This document shows, one piece after another, positions 40,783-50,784 of a stretch of DNA of 50,784 bases. Under the pieces are notes generated by a model, which saw only the letters and a list, made by a program, of their open reading frames with translations, had not been told where the DNA came from and made no database searches. The number at the start of each line of letters is the position of its first letter. Within the stretch, counting starts at the first letter, position 1. The stretch lies in assembly GCA_032718475.1 (NCBI GenBank), contig JAUCBJ010001918.1, forward strand, positions 1 through 50,784, in the 5' to 3' direction. A program made the translations under genes and the position numbers. The stretch is from Nemertoderma westbladi. Its lineage: Eukaryota > Xenacoelomorpha > Nemertodermatida > Nemertodermatidae.

Positions 40783-43700
40783 TCTGTCCAATTGAATTAA
40801 CAACGTGTGTCCAACTTACCTGTCAGTTATATAAGAACTCTGTCCAACTGAATTAACAACGTGTGTCCAAATTACCGGTCAGTTATATAAGAACTCTGCC
40901 CAACTGAATTAACAACGTGTGTCCATATTACGGGTCAGTTATATAAGAACTCTGTCCAACTGAATTAACAACGTGTGTCCAAATTACCGGTCAGTTATAT
41001 AAGAACTCTGCCCAACTGAATTAACAACGTGTGTCTAACTTACCTGTCAGTTATATAAGAACTCTGACCAACTGAATTAACAACGTGTGTCTAACTTACC
41101 TGTCAGTTATATAAGAACTCTGCCCAACTGAATTAATAACTTGTGTCCAACTTACCTGTCAGTTATATAAGAACTATAAGAACTCTGCCCAACTGAATTA
41201 ACAACGTGTGTCTAACTTACCTGTCAGTTATATAAGAACTCTGCCCAACTGAATTAATAACTTGTGTCCAACTTACCGGTCAGTTATATAAGAACTCTGC
41301 CCAACTGAATTAACAACGTGTGTCCAAATTACCGGTCAGTTATATAAGAACTCTGCCCAACTGAATTAACAACGTGTGTCCAACTTACCGGTCAGTTATA
41401 TAAGAACTCTGCCCAACTGAATTAATAACTTGTGTCCAACTTACCTGTCAGTTATATAAGAACTCTGTCCAACTGAATTAACAACGTGTGTCCAAATTAC
41501 CGGTCAGTTATATAAGAACTCTGCCCAACTGAATTAACAACGTGTGTCCAACTTACCGGTCAGTTATATAAGAACTCTGCCCAACTGAATTAATAACTTG
41601 TGTCCAACTTACCTGTCAGTTATATAAGAACTCTGTCCAACTGAATTAACAACGTGTGTCCAAATTACCGGTCAGTTATATAAGAACTCTGCCCAACTGA
41701 ATTAACAACGTGTGTCTAACTTACCTGTCAGTTATATAAGAACTCTGCCCAACTGAATTAATAACTTGTGTCCAACTTACCTGTCAGTTATATAAGAACT
41801 CTGTCCAACTGAATTAACAACGTGTGTCCAAATTACCGGTCAGTTATATAAGAACTCTGCCCAACTGAATTAACAACGTGTGTCCAACTTACCTGTCAGT
41901 TATATAAGAACTCTGTCCAACTGAATTAACAACGTGTGTCCAACTTACCTGTTAGTTATATAAGAACTCTGTCCAACTGAATTAACAACGTGTGTCCAAC
42001 TTACCGGTCAGTTATATAAGAACTCTGCCCAACTGAATTAACAACGTGTGTCTAACTTACCTGTCAGTTATATAAGAACTCTGCCCAACTGAATTAATAA
42101 CTTGTGTCCAACTTACCGGTCAGTTATATAAGAACTCTGCCCAACTGAATTAATAACTTGTGTCCAACTTACCGGTCAGTTATATAAGAACTCTGCCCAA
42201 CTGAATTAACAACGTGTGTCCAACTTACGGGTCAGTTATAAGAACTCTGCCCAACTGAATTAACAACGTGTGTCTAACTTACCTGTCAGTTATATAAGAA
42301 CTCTGCCCAACTGAATTAATAACTTGTGTCCAACTTACCGGTCAGTTATATAAGAACTCTGTCCAACTGAATTAACAACTTGTGTTCAACTTACCTGTCA
42401 GTTATATAAGAACTCTGCCCAACTGAATTAACAACGTGTGTCTAACTTACCTGTCAGTTATATAAGAACTCTGCCCAACTGAATTAATAACTTGTGTCAA
42501 ACTTACCGGTCAGTTATATAAGAACTCTGTCCAACTGAATTAACAACTTGTGTTCAACTTACCTGTCAGTTATATAAGAACTCTGTCCAACTGAATTAAC
42601 AACGTGTGTCCAACTTACCGGTCAGTTATATAAGAACTCTGTCCAACTGAATTAACAACGTGTGTCCAACTTACCGGTCAGTTGAATAAGAACTCTGCCC
42701 AACTGAATTAATAACTTGTGTCCAACTTACCGGTCAGTTATATAAGAACTCTGCCCAACTGAATTAATAACTTGTGTCCAACTTACCGGTCAGTTATATA
42801 AGAACTCTGCCCAACTGAATTAACAACGTGTGTCCAACTTACGGGTCAGTTATAAGAACTCTGCCCAACTGAATTAACAACGTGTGTCTAACTTACCTGT
42901 CAGTTATATAAGAACTCTGCCCAACTGAATTAATAACTTGTGTCCAACTTACCGGTCAGTTATATAAGAACTCTGTCCAACTGAATTAACAACTTGTGTT
43001 CAACTTACCTGTCAGTTATATAAGAACTCTGCCCAACTGAATTAACAACGTGTGTCTAACTTACCTGTCAGTTATATAAGAACTCTGCCCAACTGAATTA
43101 ATAACTTGTGTCAAACTTACCGGTCAGTTATATAAGAACTCTGTCCAACTGAATTAACAACTTGTGTTCAACTTACCTGTCAGTTATATAAGAACTCTGT
43201 CCAACTGAATTAACAACGTGTGTCCAACTTACCGGTCAGTTATATAAGAACTCTGTCCAACTGAATTAACAACGTGTGTCCAACTTACCGGTCAGTTGAA
43301 TAAGAACTACGTCCAACTGAATTAACAGCGTATGTCCAACTTACCTGTCAGTTATATAAGAACTCTGTCCAACTGAATTAATAACTTGTGTTCAACTTAC
43401 CTGTCAGTTATATAAGAACTCTGTCCAACTGAATTAACAACGTGTGTCCAACTTACGGGTCAGTTATATAAGAACTCTGCCGAACTGAATTAACAACGTG
43501 TGTCTAACTTACCTGTCAGTTATATAAGAACTCTGCCCAACTGAATTAATAACTTGTGTCAAACTTACCGGTCAGTTATATAAGAACTCTGTCCAACTGA
43601 ATTAACAACTTGTGTTCAACTTACCTGTCAGTTATATAAGAACTCTGTCCAACTGAATTAACAACGTGTGTCCAACTTACCGGTCAGTTATATAAGAACT

Positions 43701-46700
43701 CTGTCCAACTGAATTAACAACGTGTGTCCAACTTACCGGTCAGTTGAATAAGAACTCCGTCCAACTGAATTAACAGCGTATGTCCAACTTACCTGTCAGT
43801 TATATAAGAACTCTGTCCAACTGAATTAACAACTTGTGTCCAACTTACCTGTCAGTTATATAAGAACTCTGCCCAACTGAATTAACAACTTGTGTCCAAC
43901 TTACCGGTCAGTTATATAACCAACTGAATTAACAACGTGTGTCCAACTTACCTGTCATTTATATAAGAACTCTGTCCAACTGAATTAACAACGTGTGTCC
44001 AACTTAACTGTCAGTTATAAAAGAATTCTGCCCAACTGAATTAACAAGGTGTGTCCAACTTACCTGTCAGTTATATAAGAACTCTGCCCAACTGAATTAA
44101 CAACGTGTGTCCAACTTACCTGTCAGTTATATAAGAACTCTGCCCAACTGAATTAACAACGTGTGTCCAACTTACCGGTCAGTTATATAAGAACTCTGTC
44201 CAACTTAATTAACAACGTGTGTCCAACTTACCGGTCAGTTAAATAAGAACTCTGCCCAACTTATTTAACAACGTGTGTCCAACTTACCTGTCAGTTATAT
44301 AAGAACCTTGTCCAACTGTATTAACAACGTGTGTTCAAATTACCGGTCAGTTATATAAGAACTCTGCCCAACTGAATTAACAACGTGTGTTCAACTTACG
44401 GGTCAGTTATATAAGAACTCTGCCCAACTGAATTAACAACGTGTGTCTAACTTACCTGTCAGTTATATAAGAACTCTGCCCAACTGAATTAATAACTTGT
44501 GTCCAACTTACCGGTCAGTTATATAAGAACTCTGTCCAACTGAATTAACAACTTGTGTTCAACTTACCTGTCAGTTATATAAGAACTCTGTCCAACTGAA
44601 TTAACAACGTGTGTCCAACTTACCGGTCAGTTATATAAGAACTCTGTCCAACTGAATTAACAACGTGTGTCCAACTTTCCGGTCAGTTAAATAAGAACTC
44701 CGTCCAACTGAATTAACAGCGTATGTCCAACTTACCTGTCAGTTATATAAGAACTCTGTCCAACTGAATTAACAACTTGTGTCCAACTTACCTGTCAGTT
44801 ATATAAGAACTCTGCCCAACTGAATTAACAACTTGTGTCCAACTTACCGTTCAGTTATATAACCAACTGAATTAACAACGTGTGTCCAACTTACCTGTCA
44901 TTTATATAAGAACTCTGTCCAACTGAATTAAAAACGTGTGTCCAACTTAACCGTCAGTTATAAAATAATTCTGCCCAACTGAATTAACAAGGTGTGTCCA
45001 ACTTACCTGTCAGTTATATAAGAACTCTGCCCAACTGAATTAACAACGTGTTTCCAACTTACGTGTCAGTTATATAAGAACTCTGCCCAACTGAATTAAC
45101 AACGTGTGTCCAAATTACCGGTCAGTTATATAAGAACTCTGCCCAACTGAATTAACAACGTGTGTCCAACTTACCGGTCAGTTATATAAGAACTCTGCCC
45201 AACTGAATTAATAACTTGTGTCCAACTTACCTGTCAGTTATATAAGAACTCTGTCCAACTGAATTAACAACGTGTGTCCAAATTACCGCTTAGTTATATA
45301 AGAACTCTGCCCAACTGAATTAACAACGTGTGTCTAACTTACCTGTCAGTTATATAAGAACTCTGCCCAACTGAATTAACAAGGTGTGTCTAACTTACCT
45401 GTCAGTTATATAAGAACCCTGCCCAACTGAATTAATAACTTGTGTCAAACTTACCGGTCAGTTATATAAGAACTCTGTCCAACTGAATTAACAACTTGTG
45501 TTCAACTTACCTGTCAGTTATATAAGAACTCTGTCCAACTGAATTAACAACGTGTGTCCAACTTACCGGTCAGTTATATAAGAACTCTGTCCAACTGAAT
45601 TAACAACGTGTGTCCAACTTACCGGTCAGTTGAATAAGAACTCCGTCCAACTGAATTAACAGCGTATGTCCAACTTACCTGTCAGTTATATAAGAACTCT
45701 GTCCAACTGAATTAATAACTTGTGTTCAACTTACCTGTCAGTTATATAAGAACTCTGTCCAACTGAATTAACAACGTGTGTCCAACTTACGGGTCAGTTA
45801 TATAAGAACTCTGCCCAACTGAATTAACAACGTGTGTCTAACTTACCTGTCAGTTATATAAGAACTCTGCCCAACTGAATTTATAACTTGTGTCAAACTT
45901 ACCGGTCAGTTATATAAGAACTCTGTCCAACTGAATTAACAACTTGTGTTCAACTTACCTGTCAGTTATATAAGAACTCTGTCCAACTGAATTAACAACG
46001 TGTGTCCAACTTACCGGTCAGTTATATAAGAACTCTGTCCAACTGAATTAACAACGTGTGTCCAACTTACCGGTCAGTTGAATAAGAACTCCGTCCAACT
46101 GAATTAACAGCGTATGTCCAACTTACCTGTCAGTTATATAAGAACTCTGTCCAACTGAATTAACAACTTGTGTCCAACTTACCTGTCAGTTATATAAGAA
46201 CTCTGCCCAACTGAATTAACAACTTGTGTCCAACTTACCGGTCAGTTATATAACCAACTGAATTAACAACGTGTGTCCAACTTACCTGTCATTTATATAA
46301 GAACTCTGTCCAACTGAATTAACAACGTGTGTCCAACTTAACTGTCAGTTATAAAAGAATTCTGCCCAACTGAATTAACAAGGTGTGTCCAACTTACCTG
46401 TCAGTTATATAAGAACTCTGCCCAACTGAATTAACAACGTGTGTCCAACTTACCTGTCAGTTATATAAGAACTCTGCCCAACTGAATTAACAACGTGTGT
46501 CCAACTTACCGGTCAGTTATATAAGAACTCTGTCCAACTTAATTAACAACGTGTGTCCAACTTACCGGTCAGTTAAATAAGAACTCTGCCCAACTTATTT
46601 AACAACGTGTGTCCAACTTACCTGTCAGTTATATAAGAACCTTGTCCAACTGTATTAACAACGTGTGTTCAAATTACCGGTCAGTTATATAAGAACTCTG

Positions 46701-49700
46701 CCCAACTGAATTAACAACGTGTGTTCAACTTACGGGTCAGTTATATAAGAACTCTGCCCAACTGAATTAACAACGTGTGTCTAACTTACCTGTCAGTTAT
46801 ATAAGAACTCTGCCCAACTGAATTAATAACTTGTGTCCAACTTACCGGTCAGTTATATAAGAACTCTGTCCAACTGAATTAACAACTTGTGTTCAACTTA
46901 CCTGTCAGTTATATAAGAACTCTGTCCAACTGAATTAACAACGTGTGTCCAACTTACCGGTCAGTTATATAAGAACTCTGTCCAACTGAATTAACAACGT
47001 GTGTCCAACTTTCCGGTCAGTTAAATAAGAACTCCGTCCAACTGAATTAACAGCGTATGTCCAACTTACCTGTCAGTTATATAAGAACTCTGTCCAACTG
47101 AATTAACAACTTGTGTCCAACTTACCTGTCAGTTATATAAGAACTCTGCCCAACTGAATTAACAACTTGTGTCCAACTTACCGTTCAGTTATATAACCAA
47201 CTGAATTAACAACGTGTGTCCAACTTACCTGTCATTTATATAAGAACTCTGTCCAACTGAATTAAAAACGTGTGTCCAACTTAACCGTCAGTTATAAAAG
47301 AATTCTGCCCAACTGAATTAACAAGGTGTGTCCAACTTACCTGTCAGTTATATAAGAACTCTGCCCAACTGAATTAACAACGTGTTTCCAACTTACGTGT
47401 CAGTTATATAAGAACTCTGCCCAACTGAATTAACAACGTGTGTCCAACTTACCGGTCAGTTATATAAGAACTCTGTCCAACTTAATTAACAACGTGTGTC
47501 CAACTTACCGGTCAGTTAAATAAGAACTCTGCCCAACTTATTTAACAACGTGTGTCCAACTTACCTGTCAGTTATATAAGAACCTTGTCCAACTGTATTA
47601 ACAACGTGTGTTCAAATTACCGGTCAGTTATATAAGAACTCTGCCCAACTGAATTAACAACGTGTGTTCAACTTACGGGTCAGTTATATAAGAACTCTGC
47701 CCAACTGAATTAACAACGTGTGTCTAACTTACCTGTCAGTTATATAAGAACTCTGCCCAACTGAATTAATAACTTGTGTCCAACTTACCGGTCAGTTATA
47801 TAAGAACTCTGTCCAACTGAATTAACAACGTGTGTCCAACTTTCCGGTCAGTTAAATAAGAACTCCGTCCAACTGAATTAACAGCGTATGTCCAACTTAC
47901 CTGTCAGTTATATAAGAACTCTGTCCAACTGAATTAACAACTTGTGTCCAACTTACCTGTCAGTTATATAAGAACTCTGCCCAACTGAATTAACAACTTG
48001 TGTCCAACTTACCGTTCAGTTATATAACCAACTGAATTAACAACGTGTGTCCAACTTACCTGTCATTTATATAAGAACTCTGTCCAACTGAATTAAAAAC
48101 GTGTGTCCAACTTAACCGTCAGTTATAAAAGAATTCTGCCCAACTGAATTAACAAGGTGTGTCCAACTTACCTGTCAGTTATATAAGAACTCTGCCCAAC
48201 TGAATTAACAACGTGTTTCCAACTTACGTGTCAGTTATATAAGAACTCTGCCCAACTGAATTAACAACGTGTGTCCAAATTACCGGTCAGTTATATAAGA
48301 ACTCTGCCCAACTGAATTAACAACGTGTGTCCAACTTACCGGTCAGTTATATAAGAACTCTGCCCAACTGAATTAATAACTTGTGTCCAACTTACCTGTC
48401 AGTTATATAAGAACTCTGTCCAACTGAATTAACAACGTGTGTCCAAATTACCGCTTAGTTATATAAGAACTCTGCCCAACTGAATTAACAACGTGTGTCT
48501 AACTTACCTGTCAGTTATATAAGAACTCTGCCCAACTGAATTAACAAGGTGTGTCTAACTTACCTGTCAGTTATATAAGAACCCTGCCCAACTGAATTAA
48601 TAACTTGTGTCAAACTTACCGGTCAGTTATATAAGAACTCTGTCCAACTGAATTAACAACTTGTGTTCAACTTACCTGTCAGTTATATAAGAACTCTGTC
48701 CAACTGAATTAACAACGTGTGTCCAACTTACCGGTCAGTTATATAAGAACTCTGTCCAACTGAATTAACAACGTGTGTCCAACTTACCGGTCAGTTGAAT
48801 AAGAACTCCGTCCAACTGAATTAACAGCGTATGTCCAACTTACCTGTCAGTTATATAAGAACTCTGTCCAACTGAATTAATAACTTGTGTTCAACTTACC
48901 TGTCAGTTATATAAGAACTCTGTCCAACTGAATTAACAACGTGTGTCCAACTTACGGGTCAGTTATATAAGAACTCTGCCCAACTGAATTAACAACGTGT
49001 GTCTAACTTACCTGTCAGTTATATAAGAACTCTGCCCAACTGAATTTATAACTTGTGTCAAACTTACCGGTCAGTTATATAAGAACTCTGTCCAACTGAA
49101 TTAACAACTTGTGTTCAACTTACCTGTCAGTTATATAAGAACTCTGTCCAACTGAATTAACAACGTGTGTCCAACTTACCGGTCAGTTATATAAGAACTC
49201 TGTCCAACTGAATTAACAACGTGTGTCCAACTTACCGGTCAGTTGAATAAGAACTCCGTCCAACTGAATTAACAGCGTATGTCCAACTTACCTGTCAGTT
49301 ATATAAGAACTCTGTCCAACTGAATTAACAACTTGTGTCCAACTTACCTGTCAGTTATATAAGAACTCTGCCCAACTGAATTAACAACTTGTGTCCAACT
49401 TACCGGTCAGTTATATAACCAACTGAATTAACAACGTGTGTCCAACTTACCTGTCATTTATATAAGAACTCTGTCCAACTGAATTAACAACGTGTGTCCA
49501 ACTTAACTGTCAGTTATAAAAGAATTCTGCCCAACTGAATTAACAAGGTGTGTCCAACTTACCTGTCAGTTATATAAGAACTCTGCCCAACTGAATTAAC
49601 AACGTGTGTCCAACTTACCTGTCAGTTATATAAGAACTCTGCCCAACTGAATTAACAACGTGTGTCCAACTTACCGGTCAGTTATATAAGAACTCTGTCC

Positions 49701-50784
49701 AACTTAATTAACAACGTGTGTCCAACTTACCGGTCAGTTAAATAAGAACTCTGCCCAACTTATTTAACAACGTGTGTCCAACTTACCTGTCAGTTATATA
49801 AGAACCTTGTCCAACTGTATTAACAACGTGTGTTCAAATTACCGGTCAGTTATATAAGAACTCTGCCCAACTGAATTAACAACGTGTGTTCAACTTACGG
49901 GTCAGTTATATAAGAACTCTGCCCAACTGAATTAACAACGTGTGTCTAACTTACCTGTCAGTTATATAAGAACTCTGCCCAACTGAATTAATAACTTGTG
50001 TCCAACTTACCGGTCAGTTATATAAGAACTCTGTCCAACTGAATTAACAACTTGTGTTCAACTTACCTGTCAGTTATATAAGAACTCTGTCCAACTGAAT
50101 TAACAACGTGTGTCCAACTTACCGGTCAGTTATATAAGAACTCTGTCCAACTGAATTAACAACGTGTGTCCAACTTTCCGGTCAGTTAAATAAGAACTCC
50201 GTCCAACTGAATTAACAGCGTATGTCCAACTTACCTGTCAGTTATATAAGAACTCTGTCCAACTGAATTAACAACTTGTGTCCAACTTACCTGTCAGTTA
50301 TATAAGAACTCTGCCCAACTGAATTAACAACTTGTGTCCAACTTACCGTTCAGTTATATAACCAACTGAATTAACAACGTGTGTCCAACTTACCTGTCAT
50401 TTATATAAGAACTCTGTCCAACTGAATTAAAAACGTGTGTCCAACTTAACCGTCAGTTATAAAAGAATTCTGCCCAACTGAATTAACAAGGTGTGTCCAA
50501 CTTACCTGTCAGTTATATAAGAACTCTGCCCAACTGAATTAACAACGTGTTTCCAACTTACGTGTCAGTTATATAAGAACTCTGCCCAACTGAATTAACA
50601 ACGTGTGTCCAACTTACCGGTCAGTTATATAAGAACTCTGTCCAACTTAATTAACAACGTGTGTCCAACTTACCGGTCAGTTAAATAAGAACTCTGCCCA
50701 ACTTATTTAACAACGTGTGTCCAACTTACCTGTCAGTTATATAAGAACCTTGTCCAACTGTATTAACAACGTGTGTTCAAATTA
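40783..50784. repeat. Satellite E: ~179 copies of a 56-bp unit, continuing past the window edge
   Basis: The unit runs aactctgtccaactgaatta, acaacgtgtgtccaactt, then acctgtcagttatataag. Variants swap CCTGTC/CCGGTC/CGGGTC, GTCC/GCCC and CGTGTG/CTTGTG. Truncated units (ttatataaccaactg) start new units at 43921, 44864, 46255, 47198, 48029, 49420 and 50363. Intervals of 943, 2334 and 831 bp between them show nested higher-order repeats. On the minus strand the common form reads GACAG|GTAAGTTGG, a near-perfect 5' splice site; on the plus strand each typical unit holds TATATAAG. Confidence 0.97.

Noticed and set aside
40783-50784. CRISPR-like regular repeat array
   Set aside because: Units are contiguous with no unique spacers and lie in an animal genome; this is a tandem satellite.
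18260-50784. Centromere or telomere identity for the satellites
   Set aside because: Several unrelated units, interruption by exon-like islands, and no telomeric hexamer; nothing in the sequence shows centromeric function.

Overview
This is a nuclear window from an invertebrate animal whose phylum I cannot fix. It carries a fused glutamyl-prolyl-tRNA synthetase (the EPRS architecture of animals and close relatives), a 223-residue GINS subunit Sld5 and an intron-less TRMT1. GT-AG splice sites, tRNA-derived SINE pieces and about 33 kb of satellite DNA (roughly two thirds of the window) complete the eukaryotic picture. The recognised coding exons are GC-richer than their AT-rich surroundings. 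Layout: (1) 1-2471 holds a small exon resembling CFAP70 on the minus strand, then a mobile-element-like block of ~147-bp tandem repeats ending in an ACG microsatellite. (2) GINS4 (plus, 2472-3143) converges on EPRS (minus, 4149-11666). EPRS has three coding exons, which join in frame to a predicted 1418 residues; its first intron holds a 60-bp satellite (array A, ~8.05-10.07 kb). (3) 11.7-15.9 kb is gene-poor and holds SINE-like, fold-back and palindromic sequences. (4) TRMT1 (plus, 15937-17856) has a probable mitochondrial leader and an in-frame minisatellite. (5) 18.26 kb to the right edge is almost entirely four satellites: B (43/48-bp units), C (52/53 bp, 16 kb), D (22 bp) and E (56 bp, running off the edge). 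The most interesting reading is that satellites B-E are the introns of one minus-strand gene. Three short unique islands between the arrays read as exons: 40128-40277, 39688-39781 and 23058-23108. Each has acceptor and donor signals, and their codon phases agree across both internal junctions. A weaker terminal exon lies at 18132-18176, followed by AATAAA. The arrays abut the splice sites. The last 41 nt of the second exon plus its donor are the repeat unit of array C; array B starts at the donor of the third exon; array D repeats the acceptor of the first exon; array E repeats a near-perfect donor (CAG|GTAAGT). Splice-junction sequence therefore seems to have been amplified into megasatellite introns. 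I could not identify the encoded protein. The two aminoacylation/tRNA-modification genes (EPRS, TRMT1) and the replication gene (GINS4) are ordinary housekeeping genes; I see no operon-like logic linking them.
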